DNA of 30,691 nt. Source: Lachnoclostridium sp. GTDB lineage: Bacteria > Bacillota_A > Clostridia > Lachnospirales > Lachnospiraceae. Location: the NCBI GenBank assembly GCA_015057755.1, contig SVDR01000020.1, positions 1 to 30,691 of the forward strand, given 5' to 3'. Below are positions 1-7,278 of the stretch, piece after piece (the stretch's first letter is position 1; each line of letters starts with the position of its first letter). The notes below the pieces were generated by a model. It was not told where the DNA came from. It did no database searches and saw only the letters and a program-made list of their open reading frames with translations. Both the position numbers and the translations under genes were made by a program.

Positions 1-553
1 CGTATTCAACACTGAGGTATACTCCAACACAGGTGGTCAGTCCTCCAAGGCTACACCGACTGGTGCTGTTGCTCAGTTCGCATCTGCTGGTAAAGAGATC
101 AAGCAGAAAGACCTCGCTGGTATCGCTATGAGCTATGGTTACATCTATGTTGCTCAGGTTTCCATGGGTGCTGATATGAACCAGACAATCAAAGCTATCG
201 TTGAGGCTGAGGCTTACGAGGGTCCGTCCCTTATCATCGCTTACGCTCCGTGTATCAACCACGGTATCAAGAAGGGTATGGCAGTAGCTATGACAGAGGA
301 GAAACTTGCTGTTCAGTCCGGTTACTGGAACATCTTCCGTTTCAACCCGGCTGCTGAGAAGAAGTTCACTCTTGACTGCAAACCGGCTACAGTAGACTAC
401 GCTGACTTCCTTAAGGGCGAAGTTCGTTACACATCCTTACAGCTTAAGAACCCGGCAAGAGCTGAAAAACTCTGGGCTAAGGCTGCTGAGAATGCAAAAG
501 AGAAATACGCTCACTTAGAGAAACTCGTAGATCTCTATGATGGTACAAAATAA
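1..553 (+). CDS. nifJ: Pyruvate:ferredoxin (flavodoxin) oxidoreductase, C-terminal part (5' end outside window)
   Basis: The reading frame is open from base 2 and ends at TAA 551-553, giving about 183 residues of a protein whose start lies outside the window. The first residues read TEVYSNTGGQSSKATPTG, the hallmark thiamine-pyrophosphate-binding segment of the C-terminal catalytic domain of pyruvate:ferredoxin oxidoreductase. The end has the usual PFOR pattern, with PCINHGIKKGM and GYWNIFRFNP. The family decarboxylates pyruvate oxidatively to acetyl-CoA and passes electrons to ferredoxin or flavodoxin in the cytoplasm of anaerobes. Codon use is strongly biased (GGT, AAC, TCC, CTT), unlike the following genes, which suggests very high expression. 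A strong intrinsic terminator follows 25 bases after the stop, so the pyrimidine genes downstream are a separate unit. The only uncertainty is the missing N-terminal part. Confidence 0.97.
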   Translation, partial: VFNTEVYSNTGGQSSKATPTGAVAQFASAGKEIKQKDLAGIAMSYGYIYVAQVSMGADMNQTIKAIVEAEAYEGPSLIIAYAPCINHGIKKGMAVAMTEEKLAVQSGYWNIFRFNPAAEKKFTLDCKPATVDYADFLKGEVRYTSLQLKNPARAEKLWAKAAENAKEKYAHLEKLVDLYDGTK

Positions 554-578
554 TATTGAAGATGAATAATCTTCTGAA

Positions 579-606
579 GGCGCATCTGTAAGGGTGCGCC
601 TTTTTT
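579..606 (+). terminator. Intrinsic terminator of nifJ
   Basis: A hairpin with arms 579-587 and 592-600 has a GC-rich 6-bp base (GGCGCA/TGCGCC), three further pairs including G-T wobbles, and a GTAA tetraloop (GNRA type). It is followed by six T residues at 601-606. It is a textbook Rho-independent terminator 25 bases after the nifJ stop. Confidence 0.93.
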
Positions 607-614
607 GACCTAAA

Positions 615-630
615 AAGGACTGGAGTCCTT
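615..630. promoter_or_regulatory. Perfect inverted repeat upstream of upp (operator candidate)
   Basis: AAGGACT-GG-AGTCCTT is a perfect 7-bp inverted repeat with a 2-base centre. It lies in the 100-base gap between the nifJ terminator and upp, just 5' of a possible extended -10 element. The symmetry and position suit a dimeric regulator. The Crp/Fnr-type protein encoded in the same operon is one candidate, although this sequence is not the classic TGTGA or TTGAT half-site. Confidence 0.45.
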
Positions 631-631
631 G

Positions 632-640
632 TGCTAGAAT
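632..640 (+). promoter_or_regulatory. Possible extended -10 promoter for the pyrimidine salvage operon
   Basis: TGCTAGAAT (632-640) is a good extended -10 element (TGn + TAGAAT). No -35 hexamer stands at the usual 16-18 bases. A TTGACC at 605-610 is 24 bases away, which is too far. An alternative -10, TATACT at 650-655, also lacks a good partner. The promoter is therefore tentative. Confidence 0.35.
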
Positions 641-706
641 GATAAAAACTATACTATATATATAAGAATATAAAACGATTGGCTTATGTTGAGGAAAGGA
701 GAAGTA

Positions 707-1330
707 ATGATCATCGAATCTACACATCCATTAATTAAACATAAAATTTCTATTTTAAGAGATAAGAGAACCGGTACAAACGAATTTAGAAGCCTTGTGG
801 ATGAAATTGGAATGTTAATGGGATACGAGGCATTAAAAGATCTTCCAACTGAGCTTGTGGAAATTGAAACACCTATCGAAACTTGTATGACACCGATGCT
901 TACCGGAAGAAAACTTGCGATTGTACCAATTTTAAGAGCTGGTTTAGGTATGACGAATGGTATTCTGAAACTTGTACCATCAGCGAAAGTTGGACACATC
1001 GGACTTTACAGAGATGAAACAACGCATGAACCACATGAATACTTCTGCAAACTTCCGTCACCTATTTCAGAGCGTTTGATTATTTTGACAGATCCTATGC
1101 TTGCGACAGGTGGATCAGCAATCGCGGCTGTCGATCTTATCAAAAAACACGGTGGAAAGAATATTAAATTTATGTGTTTGATCGCAGCTCCGGAAGGATT
1201 AGAGAAATTGCAGAAAGCACATCCGGATATTCAGATTTATGTGGGAAATATCGATCGTGAATTAAATGAAAATGCGTATATTTGTCCGGGATTAGGTGAT
1301 GCAGGAGATCGTATTTTTGGTACAAAATAA
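707..1330 (+). CDS. upp: Uracil phosphoribosyltransferase
   Basis: This enzyme converts uracil and PRPP to UMP plus pyrophosphate in pyrimidine salvage. The 207-residue protein has the family's usual length (about 208). It shows the N-terminal stretch [14 protein letters not shown], the ILRAGLGM segment, the PRPP-binding loop [12 protein letters not shown], and the C-terminal uracil-binding region [18 protein letters not shown] chose ATG 707 because GAAAGGAG (694-701) sits at the right distance and because homologues begin close to MIIESTHP. An upstream in-frame ATG at 686 has no ribosome site and overlaps the purine-rich stretch. It is the first gene of a salvage operon with cdd (39 bases downstream) and the pyrimidine phosphorylase. 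No PyrR-type leader hairpin is apparent in the roughly 65-base AT-rich leader. Confidence 0.97.
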   Translation: MIIESTHPLIKHKISILRDKRTGTNEFRSLVDEIGMLMGYEALKDLPTELVEIETPIETCMTPMLTGRKLAIVPILRAGLGMTNGILKLVPSAKVGHIGLYRDETTHEPHEYFCKLPSPISERLIILTDPMLATGGSAIAAVDLIKKHGGKNIKFMCLIAAPEGLEKLQKAHPDIQIYVGNIDRELNENAYICPGLGDAGDRIFGTK

Positions 1331-1368
1331 TAGAAAATTCGCCAAAATGACTTAGGAGGTTGAGCCAT

Positions 1369-1782
1369 ATGACAAACAACGAATTGATTTTAGAAGCAAA
1401 AAAAGCAAGAGAACGTGCCTATGTACCATATTCTCATTTTAAAGTTGGCGCAGCGCTGCTTACGAAAAGCGGAAAATTGTATCATGGCTGTAATATTGAA
1501 AATGCAGCCTACACGCCGACAAACTGTGCAGAGAGAACTGCATTTTTTAAGGCAGTATACGACGGAGAAAGAGAGTTTGCCAAAATTGCGATCGTTGGCG
1601 GTCATGAGGGAAGTGAAGCAGATGTTCTTTGTGCACCTTGCGGAGTTTGCCGTCAGGTGATGATGGAATTTTGTAATCCGGAAGAATTCAAGATCATTTT
1701 GGCAAATGGAAAAGACCAAACGCTTGAATTTACTTTAAAAGAAATGCTTCCATATGGATTTGGTCCGGACAATCTTAAATAA
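1369..1782 (+). CDS. cdd: Cytidine deaminase
   Basis: This zinc hydrolase deaminates cytidine and deoxycytidine to uridine and deoxyuridine, feeding the next gene's phosphorylase. The 137-residue protein is typical of the small tetrameric class. It has PYSHFKVGAAL near the N-terminus, the catalytic NCAERTAFF (Cys as zinc ligand, Glu as proton shuttle) and the second zinc site PCGVCRQ with its two cysteines. ATG 1369 is preferred over an in-frame TTG at 1360, because the TTG overlaps the strong AGGAGGT ribosome site (1354-1360) that serves the ATG. The stop is 24 bases before the next start, so the gene is co-transcribed with its neighbours. Confidence 0.97.
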   Translation: MTNNELILEAKKARERAYVPYSHFKVGAALLTKSGKLYHGCNIENAAYTPTNCAERTAFFKAVYDGEREFAKIAIVGGHEGSEADVLCAPCGVCRQVMMEFCNPEEFKIILANGKDQTLEFTLKEMLPYGFGPDNLK

Positions 1783-1806
1783 TCATTTGCAGGAGGATAT
1801 AAGAGT

Positions 1807-3129
1807 ATGAGAATGTATGATCTGATTGCCAGAAAAAGAGACGGCGGTGCTCTTTCGGTACAGGAAATTGAAGAGATGATCAGCGGATATGTGGAGGGCA
1901 GAATTCCGGATTATCAGATGTCTGCGTTTTTGATGGCAGTGTATTTGAATGGAATGTCTGAAGAGGAAATTGTAGCTTTGACGCAGGCAGTTGCTCATTC
2001 GGGAGACATGGTGGATCTTTCTGCAATTGAAGGTATTAAGGTAGACAAACATTCTACAGGCGGAGTGGGTGACAAGACAACACTGATCATTGCACCGATG
2101 GTTGCTGCCTGCGGAGTAAAGGTTGCGAAAATGTCCGGAAGAGGATTGGGTCATACAGGAGGAACCGTTGACAAGCTGGAATCAATTCCAGGATTTCAGA
2201 CAGTAATTCCTCAGGAACGATTTTTTGAGATCGTGAATACGATTGGCGTGAGTGTAATTGGTCAGTCAGGCAATTTGGCGCCGGCAGATAAAAAACTGTA
2301 TGCACTTCGCGATGTGACTGCGACTGTTGAGAGTATTCCGCTGATCGCTGCCTCTATCATGAGTAAAAAGCTGGCGGCAGGAAGTGATGCAATCCTTCTT
2401 GATGTAAAGACAGGAAGCGGAGCATTCATGAAGACCGTAGATGATTCAATTGCACTGGCAAAAGAAATGGTGTCCATCGGTGAAAATGCAGGAAGAAAGA
2501 CAGCAGCTCTGATCACAGACATGGACATTCCGTTGGGAAATAACATCGGTAACAGTCTGGAAGTAATAGAAGCGGTAGAAACATTAAAAGGAAATGGACC
2601 GGAAGATTTGACAGAAGTGAGTCTCCAGCTTGCGGCAAATATGCTTTTTCTTGCTGAAAAGGGCACAATTGAAGAATGTTTGGAAATGGCAAAGAAAACG
2701 ATAGAGGATGGAAGTGCGCTGAGGCGGTTGGTTGCTATGGTAGAAGCACAGGGAGGAGATTCATCCGTGATTTTGGATACAGGTAAATTTGATAAGGCAC
2801 CGTTTGAACGCCAGATCCTTTCTGACGGGGAAGGCTATATCATTTCCATGGACACAGAAAGCTGTGGCATTGCTTCTTCCATGCTTGGAGCAGGAAGAGA
2901 GACAAAAGAAAGCCATATTGATTTCTCTGCTGGTATTATTCTGAAGCGAAAAGTGGGTGATTTCGTTAAGAAGGGAGAGGTGCTGGCGACCATGTATACT
3001 TCCGATGAGAAATTGTTTGAAAATGCGGAAAAGAAATATGTATCAGCATTGACATTTGCACAGGAAAAACCAATGGAAAATCCGCTGATTTTTGCAAGAA
3101 TTACTAAGAACGGTATCGAAAAGTATTAA
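1807..3129 (+). CDS. pdp: Pyrimidine-nucleoside phosphorylase (thymidine phosphorylase family)
   Basis: This 440-residue enzyme of the NP-II (DeoA/Pdp/TrpD-like fold) family cleaves uridine, deoxyuridine or thymidine with phosphate into base plus (deoxy)ribose-1-phosphate. Conserved motifs include the phosphate-binding KHSTGGVGDKTT, the SGRGLGHTGGTVDKLESIPG signature (about residues 113-132), and LDVKTGSGAFMK. The C-terminal domain has the lipoyl-like GDFVKKGEVLATMYTSDE typical of the family. ATG 1807 has AGGAGG at 1791-1796. A second ATG two codons later is possible. Together with cdd and upp it forms a complete route cytidine -> uridine -> uracil -> UMP. I cannot tell from sequence whether it is strictly thymidine-specific (deoA) or broad (pdp). 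The stop is one base from the next start codon. Confidence 0.95.
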   Translation: MRMYDLIARKRDGGALSVQEIEEMISGYVEGRIPDYQMSAFLMAVYLNGMSEEEIVALTQAVAHSGDMVDLSAIEGIKVDKHSTGGVGDKTTLIIAPMVAACGVKVAKMSGRGLGHTGGTVDKLESIPGFQTVIPQERFFEIVNTIGVSVIGQSGNLAPADKKLYALRDVTATVESIPLIAASIMSKKLAAGSDAILLDVKTGSGAFMKTVDDSIALAKEMVSIGENAGRKTAALITDMDIPLGNNIGNSLEVIEAVETLKGNGPEDLTEVSLQLAANMLFLAEKGTIEECLEMAKKTIEDGSALRRLVAMVEAQGGDSSVILDTGKFDKAPFERQILSDGEGYIISMDTESCGIASSMLGAGRETKESHIDFSAGIILKRKVGDFVKKGEVLATMYTSDEKLFENAEKKYVSALTFAQEKPMENPLIFARITKNGIEKY

Positions 3130-3130
3130 T

Positions 3131-3859
3131 ATGAAGGAATACGATTTAGAAAAATTTTTACCATTTTTATCGAAGATTGATAAAGAGCGCAGAAAGCAAT
3201 TTGAAGAGTATTTTCAGTCTGCACCGCTTTGGCTCTTAAAAATGTTTACGGTTGTACATGTGGAAAAAGATACGATCTTAGTGCGCGAAGGAGATCCCGT
3301 TGATACGGTTTATCTGATCGGAGATGGTATGATAAAAGCGACAGATTACCGTATGTATGGAATTTCATTTGATTTCATGGTGTTTACCAATGTATATGCG
3401 TATGGCGGGATGGAAGTGATCATGAATTATGATACGTATCTTACCACGCTGCAGACTGTTACAGACTGTATTGTTTTGAAAATTCCTGTAACCCAGTACA
3501 GACAATGGCTGAAGTCTGATATGAATGCCATGAAACATGAGGCAAGGCTTATGGGGGAATACTTACTAGAGCAAGCGCGAAACAGCAGAGCTTTTTTATT
3601 CTTACAGGGAGTAAACCGTATGGAGTATATGTTTATCAAACATTATGAAACATATGCTGTCAATCAGGTGCTTTGTATCAGCAGCAATCGGCAGAAATTA
3701 GCTGATTATACAGGGTTATGTACGAAAACCGTTACACGGTCGCTTCAGAAATTGAAAAAAGAGGGATTAATTACTCAAAAAGGAGACCATATTATGATTA
3801 ACCGCAGTCAGTATCTGCAGTTAAAGGATCTAATTTCTGAAATCCTGATTGAAAACTAG
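3131..3859 (+). CDS. Crp/Fnr-family transcriptional regulator
   Basis: This is a 242-residue regulator with an N-terminal cyclic-nucleotide-binding-like beta-roll (about residues 35-130; TILVREGDPVDTVYLIGDG is typical). A linker helix follows, then a C-terminal winged helix-turn-helix (about 185-235; SSNRQKLADYTGLCTKTVTR followed by a KKEGLI turn). The ATG lies one base after the pdp stop and has no clear ribosome site of its own, which suggests translational coupling to pdp. A longer in-frame start inside pdp was not chosen. Its place in a pyrimidine salvage operon suggests that it senses a nucleotide or nucleoside signal and controls these genes, possibly through the inverted repeat at 615-630. 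The ligand cannot be read from sequence: I see no cysteine cluster of the FNR iron-sulfur type at the N-terminus. Confidence 0.9.
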   Translation: MKEYDLEKFLPFLSKIDKERRKQFEEYFQSAPLWLLKMFTVVHVEKDTILVREGDPVDTVYLIGDGMIKATDYRMYGISFDFMVFTNVYAYGGMEVIMNYDTYLTTLQTVTDCIVLKIPVTQYRQWLKSDMNAMKHEARLMGEYLLEQARNSRAFLFLQGVNRMEYMFIKHYETYAVNQVLCISSNRQKLADYTGLCTKTVTRSLQKLKKEGLITQKGDHIMINRSQYLQLKDLISEILIEN

Positions 3860-3869
3860 GAGGAAAATC

Positions 3870-4982
3870 ATGTTGGTCAAAAAAATAGTAAGTGTGGTCC
3901 TTGTGAGTGTAATGGTTTGTTCTCTTACAGCCTGTGGCGGGATAAAAGGAACGAAAGAAGAAGGAAAAGCGACAGCGGAAAACACTTCTGCAATTGATAA
4001 GAAAGTGGTTCATGTTGTTGGAAATCTGGGTGACAAATCGTTCTCTGATTCTGCGGAAACAGGTATGGCAACATTGAGAGGCGAAGGCTGGGATGCGAAG
4101 ACGATCGAAGTCGGGGATGCCACAAAGGCTGATAAATGGGAAAATGCAATTCTTGATGTCCTCGACGAAGGGTATCATTATGTGGTGGCCGGCTCACCCT
4201 TTACCGATGTCCTGTTAAAGCTTGCCGGGGAATATCCGGAAAAGCAGTTCGTGATCTATGATGATTCCATTGATGAAGAACAGATTCCGGAAAACTTTGC
4301 ATTTATCCTTTATGCTCAGAATGAAGGTTCCTATATGGTTGGACAGTTGGCGGCCGGCATCACAGAGAGCGGAGTGATCGCTGTGAATGTTGGTATGGAC
4401 AGTCCGGTCATCGAAGACTTTGTAACCGGTTTCGTGCAAGGAGCCACAGATTATGATCCGGATGTGAAAGTGATAAAAGCAACCGTTGGTTCATATTCGG
4501 ATCCGGCTAAGATGAAAGAAATCTGTCTGAGCCAGGCAAGAGACAAGAACGCGGACGTTTTTTATCAGGTCGCCGGCGGTTCCGGTGCAGGTCTTTTCGA
4601 GGCCTGCAAAGAACTTGGTGCATGGGCGATCGGTGTGGATACTGACCAGTATGCATATTATAAAGATTCAGAGAATCCGGAGATTGCAGATGTGATCGTT
4701 ACATCGATGCTGAAAGAAGTTGGCAATTCCATCGTTTCCTTTTTCCACAGTGAGGAGGCAGGAGAAGCCCAGTGGCAGAAGGTAACGACGCTCGGTTTAA
4801 AAGAAGGTGCAGTAGGATACGTGGATAATGAGTTCTTCCGCGCGAATGTTCCGCAGGAGGTTCGAGATAAAATGGCTGAAACACAGGAGAAGATCTTTGC
4901 AGGAGAGATGAAGATCAAGTCATATAGTGATTTTGCTGATGAATCTGAGTATCAGGCGTTTCTGAGTGAAGTGGCTCCGTAA
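3870..4982 (+). CDS. BMP/PnrA-family substrate-binding lipoprotein, probable nucleoside binder
   Basis: This 370-residue exported lipoprotein has a signal peptide with basic MLVKK, a hydrophobic core, and the lipobox LTAC with the modified Cys at residue 22. An acidic linker and a periplasmic-binding fold follow. NLGDKSFSDSAETG is the family's N-terminal strand/loop, and YDDSIDE, GVDTDQYAYY and VTSMLKEVGNSIV are also typical of BMP (PnrA, TmpC, BmpA) proteins, which bind purine or pyrimidine nucleosides for ABC import. The start at 3870 follows AGGAGG at 3858-3863, which overlaps the end of the regulator gene. BMP genes are usually followed by an ATPase and two permeases. Here a terminator follows instead, so the partner transporter must lie elsewhere, or the protein acts as a sensor. 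Confidence 0.92.
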   Translation: MLVKKIVSVVLVSVMVCSLTACGGIKGTKEEGKATAENTSAIDKKVVHVVGNLGDKSFSDSAETGMATLRGEGWDAKTIEVGDATKADKWENAILDVLDEGYHYVVAGSPFTDVLLKLAGEYPEKQFVIYDDSIDEEQIPENFAFILYAQNEGSYMVGQLAAGITESGVIAVNVGMDSPVIEDFVTGFVQGATDYDPDVKVIKATVGSYSDPAKMKEICLSQARDKNADVFYQVAGGSGAGLFEACKELGAWAIGVDTDQYAYYKDSENPEIADVIVTSMLKEVGNSIVSFFHSEEAGEAQWQKVTTLGLKEGAVGYVDNEFFRANVPQEVRDKMAETQEKIFAGEMKIKSYSDFADESEYQAFLSEVAP

Positions 4983-4992
4983 ATATATTTAT

Positions 4993-5040
4993 AAAAAGAA
5001 CTAAACTTGAGTAATATATTATGAAAGTTTAGTTCTTTTT
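4993..5040 (+). terminator. Long AT-rich hairpin terminator of the salvage operon
   Basis: The arms 4993-5008 and 5025-5040 form a perfect 16-bp stem running from AAAAAGAACT to AGTTCTTTTT. The 3' arm ends in five T residues and the 5' arm begins with five A residues, so it can work in both directions. The 16-base loop contains the self-complementary TAATATATTA (5012-5021). Confidence 0.85.
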
Positions 5041-5060
5041 GATTAAATTGCGAAAAATAC

Positions 5061-5090
5061 TTGAGCTCTTGGGATAAAGTCTGATATGAT
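5061..5090 (+). promoter_or_regulatory. Probable sigma-A promoter for the mgtC-like gene
   Basis: TTGAGC (5061-5066), an 18-base spacer, then TATGAT (5085-5090). A second AT-rich hexamer, TATAAT at 5093-5098, lies just downstream with no matching -35. The leader of about 70 bases is too short for an M-box magnesium riboswitch. Confidence 0.6.
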
Positions 5091-5165
5091 ATTATAATAA
5101 CATTACCCTTATTAAAGAATTGAAAAAATATTTAGCTTTTCTGCATGAAACGATGGAGGATACGT

Positions 5166-5843
5166 ATGATTGTATGGAGAGAGTTAACTTTAATTCAAAT
5201 CGTTTTGAGAATCACATTGGCAGTCGTTATTGGCGGTGCGTTAGGATATGAAAGGGGACTAAAGAATCGTCCGGCAGGATTAAGAACGTATATATTAGTA
5301 TGTACGGGAGCTGCAATTGTGATGATTACCAACCAATATATTTATCAAAGTCTGGGAAGCGGAGATCCGGTTCGAATGGGAGCCCAGGTCGTAAGCGGTA
5401 TCGGTTTCCTTGGAGCCGGTACTATTATTATAACGCCGCACAATCAAATTAAAGGACTTACCACAGCGGCCGGTTTATGGGCATCTGCATGCGTAGGACT
5501 GGCGATCGGAATTGGTTTTTATGAAGTTGCTATTGTAGGTGGTGTTACAATCTATGCAGTATTTTCAATCATGCAGCACTGGGATAATATAATGAAGAAT
5601 AGATCCAATGTGTTAGAAGTTTATGTAGAGTTAAACAGGAGTGTGCATATGGGAACATTCATAAGGACTCTCCATGAAAAAGAGATTGAATTTTGTGACT
5701 TGCATATCGAAAAGGAATTGGAATCCATCGATGAGATCATGCGTTTCGTTGTTACCTTAAAAGGTATTCGAGGAGTACATAGAGAGGATATGTTACGCAT
5801 TGTCAAAAATATTGAAGGCGTACAATTCGTTAAAGCATTATAA
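5166..5843 (+). CDS. MgtC/SapB-family membrane protein
   Basis: This 225-residue integral membrane protein has about four to five N-terminal hydrophobic segments (residues about 12-145). It carries the MgtC signature GGALGYERGLKNRPAGLRTY, then LVCTGAAIVMI and SGIGFLGAGTII, followed by a cytoplasmic ACT-like C-terminal domain (about 155-225). Family members are linked to magnesium limitation, acid tolerance or regulation of ATP synthase and phosphate transport. Several in commensal bacteria have no defined role. ATG 5166 follows TGGAGGA (5154-5160). An in-frame ATG at 5145 would place the ribosome site inside the gene. It appears monocistronic, with its own promoter and terminator. Confidence 0.92.
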   Translation: MIVWRELTLIQIVLRITLAVVIGGALGYERGLKNRPAGLRTYILVCTGAAIVMITNQYIYQSLGSGDPVRMGAQVVSGIGFLGAGTIIITPHNQIKGLTTAAGLWASACVGLAIGIGFYEVAIVGGVTIYAVFSIMQHWDNIMKNRSNVLEVYVELNRSVHMGTFIRTLHEKEIEFCDLHIEKELESIDEIMRFVVTLKGIRGVHREDMLRIVKNIEGVQFVKAL

Positions 5844-5885
5844 AAGATCTGTTTACTGTTATTAATAAAGTTGTAAGAAAAATGT

Positions 5886-5920
5886 CCCGGTATCTTCATT
5901 GACGATACCGGGTTTCTATT
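5886..5920 (+). terminator. Terminator of the mgtC-like gene
   Basis: CCCGGTATC (5886-5894) pairs perfectly with GATACCGGG (5904-5912), leaving a 9-base loop, followed by a T-rich tract (TTTCTATTTT). The loop and 3' arm also contain the -35 element of the next promoter. Confidence 0.88.
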
Positions 5921-5927
5921 TTATAAT
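5899..5927 (+). promoter_or_regulatory. Strong sigma-A promoter of the GntR/ABC operon, inside the upstream terminator
   Basis: TTGACG (5899-5904), an exact 17-base spacer and a consensus TATAAT (5922-5927). The -35 hexamer lies in the loop and first base of the 3' arm of the preceding terminator, and the -10 follows its T-tract. It is one of the best sigma-A matches in the window. Confidence 0.85.
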
Positions 5928-5928
5928 A

Positions 5929-5953
5929 ACTGTATTAAGAGCATTAATACAGT
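5929..5953. promoter_or_regulatory. Operator palindrome for the GntR (YtrA-type) regulator
   Basis: ACTGTATTAA-GAGCA-TTAATACAGT is a perfect 10-bp inverted repeat lying one base after the -10 box, so it covers the expected transcription start. Read as ACTGTA-N13-TACAGT it has the same geometry as the operator I recall for Bacillus YtrA (AGTGTA-N13-TACACT). A weaker repeat (AGTACTA-ATA-TAGAACA, 5954-5970) follows it. Binding here would block initiation, giving autorepression of the operon. Confidence 0.75.
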
Positions 5954-5989
5954 AGTACTAATATAGAACAGTAGGAAAGGAGGCTGGCC

Positions 5990-6382
5990 ATGATCATTCT
6001 GGATTATAAGGACCGAAGACCGATCTATGAGCAGGTCATCGAAAAACTGGAAGAGTTGATGCTTCTTGGTGTCCTGAAGGAAAATGATCCGATGCCTTCC
6101 GTGCGAAGTCTTGCAATGGACCTTTCTATCAACCCGAATACGATCCAGCGTGCTTATGCGGAGCTGGAGCGGAGAGGATACATCTACGTGGTGAAGGGAA
6201 AAGGAAGTTTTGTTGCGGAGAGCAGTGCGATGAAGGAGAATCGAAAGAAGGAACTTCTGATACAAGTCAGTGAGATCATAGATGAAGCGATCCGGCTTGG
6301 GATTTCGGATCAGGAGTTGAAGCATATGGTTGAAATCCAGTACAAGGCAGCGAAAGATTTAACAGGAGGTGGAGAAGCTTGA
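5990..6382 (+). CDS. GntR-family repressor, YtrA subfamily
   Basis: This short 130-residue GntR protein has an N-terminal winged helix (residues about 8-75) with PIYEQVIEKLEELMLLGVL, then PMPSVRSLAMDLSINPNT and the recognition helix IQRAYAELERRGYIYVVKGKGSFVA. It has only a short helical C-terminal dimerisation tail. That size and arrangement define the YtrA subfamily, which typically represses an ABC exporter encoded next to it and responds to envelope stress or antibiotics. ATG 5990 follows AAAGGAGG (5976-5983). The stop overlaps the TTG start of the ATPase, so the genes are translationally coupled. The palindrome at 5929-5953 is its likely operator. Confidence 0.93.
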   Translation: MIILDYKDRRPIYEQVIEKLEELMLLGVLKENDPMPSVRSLAMDLSINPNTIQRAYAELERRGYIYVVKGKGSFVAESSAMKENRKKELLIQVSEIIDEAIRLGISDQELKHMVEIQYKAAKDLTGGGEA

Positions 6383-7278
6383 TTGAAGCCAGAAATTTAA
6401 CGAAACGATTTGACAGCATTGTGGCTGTGGATCATATTAATGCAAAAATTCGTGACGGCTATGTATTTGGCCTGATCGGAACCAATGGGGCCGGTAAAAG
6501 CACATTTTTAAGAATGGCTTGCGGCATTTTGAAGCCGGATGAAGGCAGCATCCAGATCGATGGAGAGGATGTATTTGAGAATCCTAAAGTAAAGAGCCGA
6601 TTCTTTTATATTTCAGATGAGCAGTATTTCTTCCCAAATGCGACACCGCAGGAAATGATCGTGTATTATAAGACGATTTATCCGGCGTTTGATGAGGCAA
6701 GATGTTTGAAGTTGCTGGATTCCTTCAGCCTGGATAAAAAAAGAAAGATTTCTACATTTTCCAAAGGTATGAAGAAGCAGTTGTCCGTCATTTTAGGACT
6801 GTGTGCGAATACCGATTATATTTTCTGTGATGAGACATTTGACGGACTGGATCCGGTCATGCGTCAGGCAGTGAAGAGTTTGTTTGCTAATGATATGGCG
6901 GAGCGCAATCTGACTCCGATCATTGCATCCCATAACCTTCGTGAATTGGAGGATATCTGTGATCATGTGGGTTTGCTCCATAAAGGCGGAATTCTTTTAT
7001 CAAAGGATCTCGATGATATGAAACTGAACATTCACAAAGTGCAGTGTGTTCTGAAACCTGGCATGAAGGCGGAGGATCTGCGCGAACTGGATAAGATTAA
7101 AGTGGAGTATCGAGGCAGCCTTGCGACTCTTACCGTGCGGGGAACAAGAGAAGAGATCGAGGCTCTCATGATGTCTTATGAGCCTCTGTTCTACGAAATG
7201 ATCCCACTGTCTCTGGAGGAAATCTTTATTAGTGAAACGGAGGTGGCAGGCTATGACATCAAGAAACTTATTTTTTAA
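6379..7278 (+). CDS. ABC transporter ATP-binding protein (YtrB-like)
   Basis: This 299-residue nucleotide-binding subunit has Walker A GTNGAGKS (residues 34-41), the signature SKGMK (near 133), the Walker B region YIFCDE followed by the D-loop DGLDP, and the H-loop His in ASHN. The signature is the degenerate form common in ABC-2/YtrB-type exporters rather than LSGGQ. A C-terminal extension of about 70 residues follows the core. The start is TTG at 6379, which overlaps the GntR stop and lies 9 bases after AGGAGG (6364-6369). The 3' end overlaps the permease gene by 26 bases. It should energise the large permease encoded next. The substrate is unknown, and homologous systems are tied to cell-wall antibiotics. 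Confidence 0.94.
   Translation: MIEARNLTKRFDSIVAVDHINAKIRDGYVFGLIGTNGAGKSTFLRMACGILKPDEGSIQIDGEDVFENPKVKSRFFYISDEQYFFPNATPQEMIVYYKTIYPAFDEARCLKLLDSFSLDKKRKISTFSKGMKKQLSVILGLCANTDYIFCDETFDGLDPVMRQAVKSLFANDMAERNLTPIIASHNLRELEDICDHVGLLHKGGILLSKDLDDMKLNIHKVQCVLKPGMKAEDLRELDKIKVEYRGSLATLTVRGTREEIEALMMSYEPLFYEMIPLSLEEIFISETEVAGYDIKKLIF

Noticed and set aside
605..640. TTGACC with a palindrome and TAGAAT, resembling a MerR-type stretched-spacer promoter before upp
   Set aside because: The spacing is 24 bases, not the 19-20 of MerR-family promoters, and TTGACC partly comes from the terminator T tract.
5091..5165. Possible magnesium (M-box) riboswitch before the mgtC-like gene
   Set aside because: The leader is only about 70 bases and contains no M-box-like paired elements.
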